Source of the DNA: an uncultured Eubacterium sp. | GTDB taxonomy: Bacteria; Bacillota; Clostridia; Lachnospirales; Lachnospiraceae | DNA: 45,693 nucleotides | Direction of reading: 5' to 3' | Assembly (NCBI GenBank): GCA_948470065.1 | Contig: CAOKNO010000013.1 | Coordinates: 1-45,693, forward strand | Shown here: positions 8,378-16,917 of the stretch, piece after piece | Layout of the letters: the number at the start of each line of letters is the position of its first letter | How positions within the stretch are numbered: the first letter of the stretch is position 1 | Program-made: the position numbers and the translations under genes | The notes under the pieces: model-generated | The model's database searches: none | Seen by the model: only the letters and a program-made list of their open reading frames with translations | Told to the model about the DNA's origin: nothing

Positions 8378-8399
8378 CGGAGTAGCATATGCTACTCCG
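8378..8399. repeat. Perfect 22-bp palindrome downstream of the his operon
   Basis: CGGAGTAGCAT is followed directly by its exact reverse complement. It lies 36 bases after the hisIE stop codon. It could act as the his operon terminator or an RNA 3' end, but there is no proper T run on either side. Confidence 0.6.
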
Positions 8400-8435
8400 C
8401 CATTACATAACTTACCTATTTATGCTGTCCCTATG

Positions 8436-9716
8436 TTACCTTTGGTTTAATTCCTCTACAATGTCTTCCCATGTCACTCCTTTTTCTACCATGAGCACCA
8501 TCATATGGTAGAGGAAGTCTGAAATCTCATATTTGATTTCCTCTGGTTCTGGGTTTTTGGATGCAATCACAATTTCTGTAGCTTCTTCTCCAAGCTTCTT
8601 TAGGATTTTATCAATCCCTTTTTCAAACAAATAATTGGTATAGGAGCCTTCCTTGGGATGTTCCCTGCGGTCTGCAATGACTTGGTATACATTTTCAAAG
8701 ACCTTCAGCGGGTTCTTTGCCATGTATTCTTTCTTTACAATATCACGGAAGAAACAGCTTGTATGCCCGGTATGGCATGCAGCGCCTACTTGGGAGACCT
8801 TTGCTAACAGCGTGTCATTGTCGCAGTCCGCAGATAAGGATTTCACGTACTGGTAATGCCCAGAGGTTTCTCCCTTTATCCACAACTCCTGCCTGCTCCT
8901 GCTGTAATATGTCATTTTCCCCAAGGACAATGTCGTATGGAACGCTTCTTCGTTCATATATGCCATCATCAGCACCTCGCCTGTCCGGTAATCCTGGACA
9001 ATGACAGGGAGAAGGCCGTCGCTGCCCACCTTAAACTGCGGCCATTCCATGGAAGATTCGAATTTTTTCGTTTCAATGCCTTCCACGGCAAGGCTCCTTT
9101 TGATTGCGGTGACGTCGGTATCAAAACGGCTGATATATTCCCCGCCGATTCCGGTCACACATTCTTTCCTTAGAATCTCTACCCAGCGTTCTTTCTCATA
9201 TCCCTGGATAATCACGCTATAAGGCAGCCCTGTGATATTTTCAAGGGAATCAATAATCAGAGGGTTCAGCACGACAAGCTTATGTACATACGCCTCCGCC
9301 TCTTCTCTATGCTTAAACATCAGGTCTACATTTTCCATAGAAATCAGGAGCTTGTCGCGTCCGAAACGCTGCGCCCCTTCCATTGCCAGCGCAACCGTAT
9401 CTGTTTTTGAGCCATCTAGGATCGCCCCTTTGCACCCGGCATAAAGTATTTTCTTAATATCCTCAAGCCGCTGGATATTCCCAGCGCCATAGATTGGGAT
9501 TTCCACCAGGCGGCATAATTCTTTCATCATATGCAGGTTAACTTCATGTTCATTGTCCGTGGCAGACAGGTCAAAGACATAAAGCTTATCTACGCCGCTG
9601 TCATTGTATAATTTCGCCAGTTCTTTCAAATCCCCGGCGCCATCTAGGTTATTCTTTCCTTTTACTGCCATGCCATTCTTCAAATAGATGGTAGCAATCA
9701 GGTTCTTGTGTTCCAT
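8436..9716 (-). CDS. hisIE: HisIE with N-terminal HisA/HisF-like domain
   Basis: A 426-residue fusion. Residues about 1-215 resemble the HisA/HisF barrel ([20 protein letters not shown], then [20 protein letters not shown]). Residues about 225-325 are HisI, phosphoribosyl-AMP cyclohydrolase ([18 protein letters not shown]; metal ligands in [22 protein letters not shown]). Residues about 335-426 are HisE, phosphoribosyl-ATP pyrophosphatase ([20 protein letters not shown]). Together HisE and HisI carry out steps two and three of histidine synthesis. In the barrel, the catalytic aspartates of HisF fall on Tyr and Glu by eye alignment, so it is probably not an active HisA or HisF. It is last in the operon, eight bases after hisB. 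Confidence 0.92.
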   Translation of the reverse strand: MEHKNLIATIYLKNGMAVKGKNNLDGAGDLKELAKLYNDSGVDKLYVFDLSATDNEHEVNLHMMKELCRLVEIPIYGAGNIQRLEDIKKILYAGCKGAILDGSKTDTVALAMEGAQRFGRDKLLISMENVDLMFKHREEAEAYVHKLVVLNPLIIDSLENITGLPYSVIIQGYEKERWVEILRKECVTGIGGEYISRFDTDVTAIKRSLAVEGIETKKFESSMEWPQFKVGSDGLLPVIVQDYRTGEVLMMAYMNEEAFHTTLSLGKMTYYSRSRQELWIKGETSGHYQYVKSLSADCDNDTLLAKVSQVGAACHTGHTSCFFRDIVKKEYMAKNPLKVFENVYQVIADRREHPKEGSYTNYLFEKGIDKILKKLGEEATEIVIASKNPEPEEIKYEISDFLYHMMVLMVEKGVTWEDIVEELNQR

Positions 9717-9724
9717 ACCGTCAC

Positions 9725-10318
9725 CTATAAGCTTCCTTTCGTCGACATTATGTCAGTAATCCTAGGATCCTTCTGTGTAGCTTCATCCAACGCCCTGCCA
9801 AAAGCTTTAAACAAGGCTTCCACCATATGGTGGTTATTGGTTCCAGACAACAGTTTCATGTGCAGGTTCATCCCTGCGCTATATGAAATGGCATAGAAAA
9901 ACTCCCGTACCATTTCCGTATCCATATCACCGATACATTCTGTTGTAAATTCCCCTTCAAAGGAAAAATAAGGCCTTCCGCCAAGATCAATGGCGCAAAG
10001 CGCCAGCGTTTCATCCATCGGCAGGATACAGCTCCCGTAGCGTTTCATGCCGCGTTTGTCCTGGACGGCTTCCCGGATGGCGTTCCCAAGCACAATCCCG
10101 GTATCTTCTATGGAATGGTGGGCGTCCACCTCAAGATCCCCTGAAACCTGTACTTCAAGGTCGAACAGGCCATGGCGTGCAAACCCGTCCAGCATATGGT
10201 CAAAAAACCCGATCCCAGTAGCCAGGCGGGAACTGCCGCCGCCGTCTAAATCCAAGGTAAGGTGTATATCGGTTTCTTTCGTCTTCCTGTGCTGCTTTGC
10301 AATACGTCCTTCTGGCAT
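9725..10318 (-). CDS. hisB: Imidazoleglycerol-phosphate dehydratase
   Basis: A 197-residue enzyme for the sixth step of histidine synthesis, converting imidazole glycerol phosphate to imidazole acetol phosphate. The two manganese-binding motifs are intact ([14 protein letters not shown] and [18 protein letters not shown]), as are [13 protein letters not shown] and the DLGGRPYF segment. Length matches monofunctional HisB; the histidinol-phosphatase part of the E. coli protein is absent. It lies nine bases after hisD and eight before hisIE, so the three are one transcript. Confidence 0.96.
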   Translation of the reverse strand: MPEGRIAKQHRKTKETDIHLTLDLDGGGSSRLATGIGFFDHMLDGFARHGLFDLEVQVSGDLEVDAHHSIEDTGIVLGNAIREAVQDKRGMKRYGSCILPMDETLALCAIDLGGRPYFSFEGEFTTECIGDMDTEMVREFFYAISYSAGMNLHMKLLSGTNNHHMVEALFKAFGRALDEATQKDPRITDIMSTKGSL

Positions 10319-10327
10319 CGTCCTCTC

Positions 10328-11620
10328 CTATTCTTCAAACCTTACTTTGATAGAGTTTGCATGTGCCGTCAATTGCTCGGAAGCGGCAAATGTTACGATA
10401 TCCTGGTAAACGGGTTCCAGCGCTTCCCGCGAATATGAGATAATGCTGGATTTCTTAATGAAATCATCCACGCTTAAGGGAGAGAAAAATTTGGCTGTCC
10501 CGTTTGTCGGAAGCACATGGTTCGGCCCTGCGAAATAATCCCCCAACGGCTCGCTGGCATATTCCCCTAAGAACATTGCCCCGGCGTTCTTCACCTTCAT
10601 CATAACCTCAAATGGGTCTGCCGTCAGGATCTCAAGATGTTCGGAAGCAATCTCATCCGCTGCTTCAATGGCCTCTTCCATTGTTTCCGCAATCAGGATA
10701 TACCCATAATTTTCCAATGATTTCTCAATAATGTCTTTCCTAGAAAGCGTTTCCGTAAACCGTTCCACCTCTTCGGATACTTGTTCTGCAAGCGTCTGGC
10801 TCGTCGTGATTAAAATAGCGCTGGCCAGTTCGTCGTGCTCCGCCTGTGACAGAAGATCGGCAGCCACATACCTGGGATTCGCCGTTTCATCCGCAAGCAC
10901 AAGGATTTCGCTTGGGCCTGCAATGGAGTCAATGCTGACATGGCCGAATACTGCCTTTTTGGCTAACGCAACATAGATATTCCCAGGACCTACGATCTTA
11001 TCTACCTTTGGAATCGATTCTGTACCGAACGCAAGCGCTGCGATTGCCTGTGCGCCGCCCGCCTTGTAAATAGCGTCCACACCAGCCAAATCCGCCGCTA
11101 CCAGCGTCCCAGGATTCACCATCCCGCCGCGTCCGCAAGGGGTCGTCATAATGATTTCTTCTACCCCGGCAACCTTAGCCGGAAGCACGTTCATCAAGAC
11201 GGAAGACGGATACGCTGCCTTCCCGCCTGGCACATAGACGCCGACGCGTGCAAGCGCGCTTACCTTCTGGCCCAGCATCACACCGTTTGGCTTGCTGTCG
11301 AACCAACTGTACTGCCGTTGTTTTTCATGGTAGCTTTTGATATTCTCCATGGATTTGCCCATCACATCGACCAGCTTAGGATCCAGTTGCTGGTAGGCTG
11401 TTTCAATCTCTTCCTTGGTCACTTGGATAGTTCCACGATCCAATACCGCACCGTCGAATTGCTCTGTATAAGAAAACAAAGCTGCGTCCCCTTTGCTGCG
11501 CACCTCTTCGATAATGCCATAAACACGCGCTTCGTATTCCTTGTATTGGTTTGGGCTGCGCTTTAGCAGCTCCTCCAATAGATTCTTCTTGCTGTCTTTT
11601 GTCAGCTTTAATATCCTCAT
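10328..11620 (-). CDS. hisD: Histidinol dehydrogenase
   Basis: A 430-residue enzyme that oxidises histidinol to histidine in two NAD-dependent steps. Conserved segments are present in order: VYVPGGKAAYPSSVLMNVLP, KVDKIVGPGNIYVALAKK, DSIAGPSEILVLAD, the zinc-ligand motif SQAEHDELASAILIT, and the catalytic Glu-His pair in DEIASEHLEIL. The ATG at 11618-11620 is preceded by a perfect AGGAGG with a five-base spacer, which decides the start over in-frame codons upstream. It follows hisG by 68 bases. Confidence 0.96.
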   Translation of the reverse strand: MRILKLTKDSKKNLLEELLKRSPNQYKEYEARVYGIIEEVRSKGDAALFSYTEQFDGAVLDRGTIQVTKEEIETAYQQLDPKLVDVMGKSMENIKSYHEKQRQYSWFDSKPNGVMLGQKVSALARVGVYVPGGKAAYPSSVLMNVLPAKVAGVEEIIMTTPCGRGGMVNPGTLVAADLAGVDAIYKAGGAQAIAALAFGTESIPKVDKIVGPGNIYVALAKKAVFGHVSIDSIAGPSEILVLADETANPRYVAADLLSQAEHDELASAILITTSQTLAEQVSEEVERFTETLSRKDIIEKSLENYGYILIAETMEEAIEAADEIASEHLEILTADPFEVMMKVKNAGAMFLGEYASEPLGDYFAGPNHVLPTNGTAKFFSPLSVDDFIKKSSIISYSREALEPVYQDIVTFAASEQLTAHANSIKVRFEE

Positions 11621-11688
11621 AAAGGCCTCCTGCACTCTTATCATGCCCTGTAACCATCCAGGATCCAAAGACTAGGAACGACGGAAGG

Positions 11689-12324
11689 CTACAATATTTC
11701 CTTTAAATCATAAATCAACTTAGTAATCCGTTCATTTTCCATTTTCATACTGACTTGGTTTACCACCATCCTGGCAGAAAGCGGGCAGACCTCTTCTAAT
11801 ACGCTTAAGCCATTGTCCTTCAAGGTAGATCCAGTTTCCACGATATCCACGATAACTTCGGAAAGCCCTACAATCGGCGCAAGCTCAATGGAGCCGTTCA
11901 GCTTAATAATCTCTACGGTCTGCCGTTTCTTATTGTAAAAATAATCCTTGGCAATCCTGGGATATTTCGTAGCGACACGGATCAATTCTTGGTGTTTTAA
12001 CAATTCTTCCGCTTCCTTTGGCCCGCAGACGCACATACGGCACTTGCCAAAGCCAAGATCCAGGACTTCATAGATATTCCGGGCTTCTTCTAAGATCGTG
12101 TCCTTGCCTACAATCCCGATGTCTGCCGCCCCATATTCCACATACGTCGGTACGTCTGGACCTTTTGCCAGGAAAAACCTTAGCTTCAGTTCCTCATTGG
12201 TAAAGATCAGCTTCCTGGTATCCTTATCTTTCATTTCCTGGCAAGTGACGCCTATTTTTTCGAAGGCTTCCAGCGTCTGTTTCGCCAGCCGCCCTTTCCC
12301 TAATGCAAACGTTAAATACCTCAT
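11689..12324 (-). CDS. hisG: ATP phosphoribosyltransferase, short form
   Basis: A 211-residue HisG, which starts histidine synthesis by joining ATP and PRPP. Family motifs are [20 protein letters not shown] at the start, [15 protein letters not shown] in the middle, and [20 protein letters not shown] in the PRPP-binding region. It lacks the C-terminal histidine-binding regulatory domain, so it belongs to the short form that needs HisZ, encoded directly upstream. The ATG at 12322-12324 follows GGAGG by five bases. Confidence 0.96.
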   Translation of the reverse strand: MRYLTFALGKGRLAKQTLEAFEKIGVTCQEMKDKDTRKLIFTNEELKLRFFLAKGPDVPTYVEYGAADIGIVGKDTILEEARNIYEVLDLGFGKCRMCVCGPKEAEELLKHQELIRVATKYPRIAKDYFYNKKRQTVEIIKLNGSIELAPIVGLSEVIVDIVETGSTLKDNGLSVLEEVCPLSARMVVNQVSMKMENERITKLIYDLKEIL

Positions 12325-12360
12325 GCTTACCTCCAATGATATCCCCTATGTATCTGCCTT

Positions 12361-13572
12361 TTATACATCTCCACATGAGGACGTTTCCTCTATAAACTGT
12401 AGTTCCTGCAAATACATCCGCTTTGCATAAGCCTGGTAATCTTCCCGGCTCTTCCCTTCTTCCCATTCTACAAGGGATACCCAAGCGCCTGCTTCCCGCA
12501 AGGATAATGCCTTTTGGATTGCCTCTGCCTGGCGCGCGCTATGGTATACCAGCAATGTCCCATTGCCCCTGACCGGAATCTTGATTTTCTGCCAGGATAA
12601 TGCTGATAGAAGCTGGTCAACCACAACGGCAAACCCAATGGACGGCGCCTGCTTCCCAAAATGCTCCAGAAGCTGGTCGTAGCGCCCTCCCTTTACAATC
12701 GGCTCCCCGCTCCCAAACGTATAGCCTGCAAAAATAATGCCTGTATAGTAATGGTAACTGCTCAGCATCCCAAGTTCAATGGAAACATACTTCTCTACGC
12801 CATAGTAAGAAAGCACGTGCATCAACTGCCCCAACCGCTCCAAAGCGCCCAGGATGACAGGAAAGCCTTTTGCAAGATCCTTCGCCTTTTGCAGCAGTTC
12901 CTCCGTCATACAAAGGTTTCCAAGCATAGAGAACAGTTCCCGTAGATTACTAGGAAGGTGTAAGGAATCCGCCAATTCTTCCACGCCAAAGAAATTCTTA
13001 TTGGAAATCAGTTCCACCAATTCCTGCTCTGTGTCCTCTTTTAGGCCTGCGGCCTGTACAAGCCCCTGGAAAAAGCCGACATGGCCAACGCCAATCTGAA
13101 ACTCCCGAAGCCCCGCCGTCTTCAGTGCGTTTACGACAAGGGCGATGATTTCAGCGTCGGCTCCGACTGAATTATCGCCAAGCAGTTCCGCTCCCAATTG
13201 GGTGCTTTCCTTCAGCCGTCCCTGATAACTGCTGTTGTTGATAAATGTATTCCCCATATAGCACAGGCGCACTGGAAATTCTTCTTCCCCAAAATATTTT
13301 GCTGCACACCGGGCAATGGACGGGGTAATATCTGGACGGAGCGCCAAGGTATTCCCTTCACGGTCAAAAAATTTATACAGATCCTTTGATGGCGTAGTGC
13401 CGATTTCCTTGCTGAAAATATCAAAAAATTCAAATGTCGGGGTTTCAATGGCGTGGTAGCCATATTTCCTCAAAAGTTCATGAAGATGCTCTTGCAGGAT
13501 CAATTTCCTAGCACATTCTTTATTATAAATATCCCGGACGCCTTCCGGGGTATGCAGCAATTTACGTTTCAT
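12361..13572 (-). CDS. hisZ: ATP phosphoribosyltransferase regulatory subunit
   Basis: A 403-residue histidyl-tRNA-synthetase-like protein (starts MKRKLLHTPEGVRDIYNKEC; LALRPDITPSIARCAAKYFG; GGRYDQLLEHFGK). HisZ has lost aminoacylation and forms a complex with short HisG, giving it activity and feedback control. The separate C-terminal anticodon-binding domain of true HisRS appears reduced, and the short hisG next door decides the call. It is the first gene of the his operon. No T-box or other long leader is seen: the promoter is only about 40 bases upstream. Confidence 0.92.
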   Translation of the reverse strand: MKRKLLHTPEGVRDIYNKECARKLILQEHLHELLRKYGYHAIETPTFEFFDIFSKEIGTTPSKDLYKFFDREGNTLALRPDITPSIARCAAKYFGEEEFPVRLCYMGNTFINNSSYQGRLKESTQLGAELLGDNSVGADAEIIALVVNALKTAGLREFQIGVGHVGFFQGLVQAAGLKEDTEQELVELISNKNFFGVEELADSLHLPSNLRELFSMLGNLCMTEELLQKAKDLAKGFPVILGALERLGQLMHVLSYYGVEKYVSIELGMLSSYHYYTGIIFAGYTFGSGEPIVKGGRYDQLLEHFGKQAPSIGFAVVVDQLLSALSWQKIKIPVRGNGTLLVYHSARQAEAIQKALSLREAGAWVSLVEWEEGKSREDYQAYAKRMYLQELQFIEETSSCGDV

Positions 13573-13611
13573 CGTACGCCGTATCCTTTCTTGTCATCAA
13601 ACCAACTATAT

Positions 13612-13640
13612 ATGTTATCAAAAACCTGTTCGATTGTCAA
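13612..13640 (-). promoter_or_regulatory. Sigma-A promoter of the his operon
   Basis: Reverse strand TTGACA (13635-13640), 17-base spacer, TAACAT (13612-13617). It overlaps the 3' end of recU, so his transcription can be independent of recU. The leader would be about 33 nt, too short for a T-box. Confidence 0.6.
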
Positions 13641-14175
13641 CTGCATTTCGCTGTTCCAAATCTTTTTGCATGACGTCTAGGTAAGGGACTAATACCCCGC
13701 CCTTCGAGGTAATGAAATAATCCGGATCCAGTTCCTCGTAGCGGAAGCTTTTCCTGCCCCCCGCTTCTGCACGGCTCCAAAATTCCATTAAAAGCGCATA
13801 GCGCATATAATAGAACGCGTTCCTATGGGAATAGAACAGTACCAGGAACGAAATGCCTTGCTGCCGCTCAAACCGCCCCATAAAAGCAATCTGGTGCGGA
13901 TGGATGTTCTGTAATGGGAACGTATCGGTATGGCATTCCTTGGCGTCGAAGCATACCGGGATCCCCTGTACTGCCCCAATGTAATCCACCGTGCTCTTCT
14001 GGTCAAAATAAGCCAGGGTAATATGGCGGGTATCTTTGTCTATTTTTACCGGGGTAATAGGCGTCGGCACCTTCTGTATTAAAGCAAGCCCATGTTCTGC
14101 ATATTTTTCATTGGTAAGGTTGATAAATTCTTCTAGTGTGGAGCCGCGTAAGCCCCTTGAATTCCAGGTTGCCAT
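13618..14175 (-). CDS. recU: Holliday junction resolvase RecU
   Basis: A 185-residue RecU-type resolvase, which cuts four-way DNA junctions in Firmicutes. The N-terminal NSRGLRGSTLEEFINLTNEKY, the active-site region STVDYIGAVQGIPVCFDAKE (Asp, Glu, Lys of the nuclease core) and FPLQNIHPHQIAFMGRFERQ match RecU. It is a little shorter at the N-terminus than the B. subtilis protein. It is not beside a penicillin-binding protein gene as in Bacillus; here it precedes the his operon by 45 bases and has its own promoter. Confidence 0.9.
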   Translation of the reverse strand: MATWNSRGLRGSTLEEFINLTNEKYAEHGLALIQKVPTPITPVKIDKDTRHITLAYFDQKSTVDYIGAVQGIPVCFDAKECHTDTFPLQNIHPHQIAFMGRFERQQGISFLVLFYSHRNAFYYMRYALLMEFWSRAEAGGRKSFRYEELDPDYFITSKGGVLVPYLDVMQKDLEQRNAVDNRTGF

Positions 14176-14240
14176 CGTAACCCTTCCCTTTCTTGCTCTG
14201 CCGCTTCCGGTATTGAATGGAATCCCTCTGTGCTCCTCCC

Positions 14241-14270
14241 ATCATATCTTAACGTAAGAAAGAATGTCAA
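14241..14270 (-). promoter_or_regulatory. Sigma-A promoter of recU
   Basis: Reverse strand perfect TTGACA (14265-14270), 18-base spacer, TATGAT (14241-14246). It overlaps the upstream region of the divergent superoxide dismutase gene. Confidence 0.65.
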
Positions 14271-14289
14271 CTGGAAAGTAAATTCATAC

Positions 14290-14295
14290 TATAAA
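14290..14295 (+). promoter_or_regulatory. Possible -10 box of the superoxide dismutase gene
   Basis: TATAAA about 31 bases before the start codon. The matching -35 position (TCAACT) is weak and coincides with the recU -35 box. Confidence 0.3.
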
Positions 14296-14326
14296 GTAAT
14301 CCATTGTTACAACTTAGGAGAAGCTT

Positions 14327-14845
14327 ATGGAACATCTTCAATCCAACGATACGTACGCAAACCCAGGGCTAAGGTTTATGGAAACCGCCCTATACCAGAT
14401 GCCAGCCGCTTATGCAGAGATAACCGGGAACCCGGGGAATGGGGAAATTAACGGCATAGTCCGTTTCTATCCCGTCGCAGAAGGCGTTTTAATCAATGCG
14501 GAAGTATATGGCCTGCCTTCTGGACCAGGAAACGGCGGTACAGGAATATTCGGCTTCCATATCCATGAGGGAAGCTCCTGTAGCGGGACGAAAGACGACG
14601 CTTATGCCAATGCCGGGCAGCATTTTAACCCAGAACAAACCCCGCATCCAGAACATGCAGGCGATATGCCGCCGCTGTTTGGCGACGGTGGGAACGCCTG
14701 GATGCTATACGTTACGGATCGGTTTTCCATCCCAGAAATCATTGGGAAAGCAATTATCATCCACAGCGCCCCAGACGATTTCACCACCCAGCCTTCCGGC
14801 AATTCCGGCGCTAAGATTGCATGCGGGACAATCCAGCCTGCGTAG
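14327..14845 (+). CDS. Cu/Zn-type superoxide dismutase, no signal peptide
   Basis: A 172-residue member of the Cu/Zn superoxide dismutase family, which converts superoxide to oxygen and hydrogen peroxide. All seven metal ligands can be placed: H78 and H80 (GFHIHEG), bridging H99 (GQHFNP), H107, H110 and D113 (PHPEHAGD), and H146 (IIIHSAPDD). C85 and C166 match the conserved disulphide pair. The usual active-site arginine is a lysine here (NSGAKIACGTI). The protein starts MEHLQSNDTYANPG with no signal peptide or lipobox, whereas most bacterial relatives are exported. AGGAG precedes the ATG by six bases. It is divergent from recU and converges on the recombinase-like gene. Confidence 0.92.
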   Translation: MEHLQSNDTYANPGLRFMETALYQMPAAYAEITGNPGNGEINGIVRFYPVAEGVLINAEVYGLPSGPGNGGTGIFGFHIHEGSSCSGTKDDAYANAGQHFNPEQTPHPEHAGDMPPLFGDGGNAWMLYVTDRFSIPEIIGKAIIIHSAPDDFTTQPSGNSGAKIACGTIQPA

Positions 14846-14866
14846 GGGAGATGTAGCGTATCCCCT
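14844..14866. terminator. Weak hairpin between convergent genes
   Basis: AGGGGA (14844-14849) pairs with TCCCCT (14861-14866) around an 11-base loop, between the ends of the superoxide dismutase and recombinase-like genes. No clear T run, so terminator function is uncertain. Confidence 0.3.
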
Positions 14867-15762
14867 TAAGGCGGCTCTATCTTAACCTTAACTAAATGGT
14901 TCGCCTCCCGGGCAAGGCTGTCACGGTACGACATATTCTGGTAACGGCGTATCTGGATCTGGGTAACCCCCATCTGCCTGGCAACCTGCTCCGGCGTGGC
15001 GTGATAGGAGAACATTGTAATTGCACAAGTATTCCGCAAGGATTCCGCACTGTAATTCGGGATGCCTGCAAGTTCGGTGTATCTTCTCATCAGCCGGCTG
15101 ATGTACATGGTATTTAATTTATTCCCGCGGCTGTTGCAGAACAGATATTCATGCTCGCGCCGTTTGGAGATATATTGTTCCAGAATAACGAAAACATCCT
15201 CTGGGATAAAGCATGGGGATTCCCTTCCGGGCACCGTTGCATAGACGCCGTTGTCGTATGCCGTGAAATATTCCAGTTTCAGTTCCGTAATCTCCGTAGA
15301 GGACAGCCCTACGCGCTGCAGCAAGGCAAAAATACTGTATGCCATATAATTTTCCTGCGCTGCCTGAAAGAGCCTGTCAATATACTCCATAGGGATGGAC
15401 TTGGCATATTGTTCTACTTTCGCAACGTGCTTGAGGTATGGATAGAAATAGTCGCAGAATGTATCTGGGATCTTATAATGCGCTTTCTGCTCTTCAATAA
15501 ATCCTGCCAGGGAATGCAGTTCCCGGAACTTTTTCGCCATAGTGCTCGGCTTGATGCTGCCTTCTTCTGTTTTCTTCTTCATCTGTAGGAAGTAGTCCTC
15601 AGCTACCGCGCTGTTTAATTGGAGGAAATCCATCTGGTAGATCCGCATAAATTCCAGGACGTCAGCCTGATAAGACGCGCTGCTGGAGCTGTTTTGGAAA
15701 TGTGAGGTAAAATCCGGCCAGATTTTCTTTAAAAACAATTCAGAACCATAGGGGGATTCCAT
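14866..15762 (-). CDS. Tyrosine recombinase-like protein with degenerate active site
   Basis: A 298-residue protein with the tyrosine recombinase layout: N-terminal SAM-like helical domain (residues about 10-105) and C-terminal catalytic fold. The key positions are mostly lost by eye alignment: the first arginine (normally TGLRISEL) is Ser at about 154 (VGLSSTEITEL); the HxxR motif is ESLR, keeping R243 but not His; the LGH histidine is Val (RQMGVTQ). A tyrosine remains at about 274 (RRYQNMSY). It is therefore unlikely to cut DNA and may act as a DNA-binding protein. The start at 15760-15762 has AAAGGA upstream; the longer open frame begins at the transcription start of its promoter and has no ribosome site. 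Confidence 0.8.
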   Translation of the reverse strand: MESPYGSELFLKKIWPDFTSHFQNSSSSASYQADVLEFMRIYQMDFLQLNSAVAEDYFLQMKKKTEEGSIKPSTMAKKFRELHSLAGFIEEQKAHYKIPDTFCDYFYPYLKHVAKVEQYAKSIPMEYIDRLFQAAQENYMAYSIFALLQRVGLSSTEITELKLEYFTAYDNGVYATVPGRESPCFIPEDVFVILEQYISKRREHEYLFCNSRGNKLNTMYISRLMRRYTELAGIPNYSAESLRNTCAITMFSYHATPEQVARQMGVTQIQIRRYQNMSYRDSLAREANHLVKVKIEPP

Positions 15763-15828
15763 AAAGAGGTTCCTTTCTTGGGTGTGGATCCGCGGGAGCG
15801 GATTGGTTTTGTTAGTAATATTATTCAT

Positions 15829-15857
15829 ACTATAACATATATAACCAAGAAAATCAA
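15829..15857 (-). promoter_or_regulatory. Sigma-A promoter of the recombinase-like gene
   Basis: Reverse strand TTGATT (15852-15857), 17-base spacer, TATAGT (15829-15834). Transcription would begin near 15822, which decides the downstream start codon of the gene. Confidence 0.65.
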
Positions 15858-15885
15858 GTGGTTTTCGATTTTTCGTTTGTCATAT

Positions 15886-16905
15886 TTAACATTCTAGATA
15901 TGCGATTGCCTGCTGGAACTCTTTGCCCAGCGGCGCTTCTATTTCACGGCCATCTGGGAATTTGACGCGGCACGCATGTAGAAGCTGCGTATGGATGCCC
16001 AGTTTTTGTGCAAACCATGCATTCACACAAATATCTCCGTATTTTGTATCCCCTACGATTGGATGCCCAAGGGAAGCAAGATGTGCGCGGATCTGGTGAG
16101 AGCGCCCTGTCATCAGATGAACCTCTAGCAACGTATATCCCACTTTTTTTGAAACCGGAAACCATGCGACAGGCTGATACCCTGTCTTTATATATTTGCT
16201 GTTCTCCCGCTGCTTCCTAGAAACCTTCACGTAATTATCTTTCTTATCTTTCCAAAGCCATCCCTCTAAAATCTGAGGGGCAAGTACCTGCCCCTTCACC
16301 AGGCAGCGGTAATACTTTTGCAAGGAACGGCTGTCCATATATCCAGCCATCTCCTGAAGCCCTTTCAAACTCTTTCCGGCAATTAAGATCCCAGAAGTAT
16401 TCCTGTCTAGCCGATTACAAATCGACGGGCAGAACGTAGCAAGCTCCTCCTCTCTTAGCGAACCGCTTTCTAGCAGATAACCGATGATGTATTCATTCGC
16501 AGAAATATCCGCGGCAGACGCCTTTTGTGAAAGCATTCCAACCGGCTTATTAATTGCCAGGATATCGGCATCTTCATAAATAACCTCTAATGGGATACAC
16601 GGATACTTCTTTCTGATTTCTGAATAAATCTGTTCGGTTTGTCTGTCCCCTTCTTCTCCTTGTGCCGTCGCCTGCACCTGGTAAGGGCTTGAAAATCCTG
16701 CAAAAGTTTCCTGTGAAAAAAACAGCTTTACTTCATCCCCAAATGCAAGCTTTTCTGAACCTGTTGCTTTCTTTCCGTTCAAAACAATATTTTTTTTCCG
16801 CAGCATTTTGTATAAAAAACTGCCAGGAGCCTTCGGCAAAAGTTTTTTTAAATACTTATCCAAACGCTGCCCCATTTCATTCTTCCCTATTTCAAAGCGT
16901 TGCAT
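15886..16905 (-). CDS. RluA family pseudouridine synthase
   Basis: A 339-residue RNA pseudouridine synthase. Residues about 10-70 are an S4-type RNA-binding domain (GQRLDKYLKKLLPKAP; MLRKKNIVLNGKKA). The catalytic part has DILAINKPVGMLSQ, the active-site aspartate in CNRLDRNTSGILIAGKS, and MTGRSHQIRAHLASLGHPIV. The N-terminal S4 domain suggests the RluC/RluD side of the family, acting on 23S rRNA, but the exact site cannot be assigned. ATG at 16903-16905 is chosen for the GGAGGG ribosome site just upstream; an in-frame ATG 11 codons earlier lies over that site. Confidence 0.88.
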   Translation of the reverse strand: MQRFEIGKNEMGQRLDKYLKKLLPKAPGSFLYKMLRKKNIVLNGKKATGSEKLAFGDEVKLFFSQETFAGFSSPYQVQATAQGEEGDRQTEQIYSEIRKKYPCIPLEVIYEDADILAINKPVGMLSQKASAADISANEYIIGYLLESGSLREEELATFCPSICNRLDRNTSGILIAGKSLKGLQEMAGYMDSRSLQKYYRCLVKGQVLAPQILEGWLWKDKKDNYVKVSRKQRENSKYIKTGYQPVAWFPVSKKVGYTLLEVHLMTGRSHQIRAHLASLGHPIVGDTKYGDICVNAWFAQKLGIHTQLLHACRVKFPDGREIEAPLGKEFQQAIAYLEC

Positions 16906-16917
16906 TTCTCCCTCCAT

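Larger units (their letters stand above)
8036..8435. other. Gene-free stretch between the small membrane protein and the his operon
   Basis: No convincing gene. It contains an inverted repeat at 8235-8250 (CCAGGA/TCCTGG), an orphan forward promoter at 8258-8286, a perfect 22-bp palindrome at 8378-8399, and a start-less open frame on the forward strand from about 8291 to 8450 (reading LKRLDELERQGIIGAFDKHN in its middle) that may be a gene remnant. Confidence 0.5.

Noticed and set aside
14866-15857. Integrase of an integrated element with attachment sites
   Set aside because: No tRNA gene, flanking direct repeats or phage/ICE genes nearby, and the catalytic residues are largely missing.
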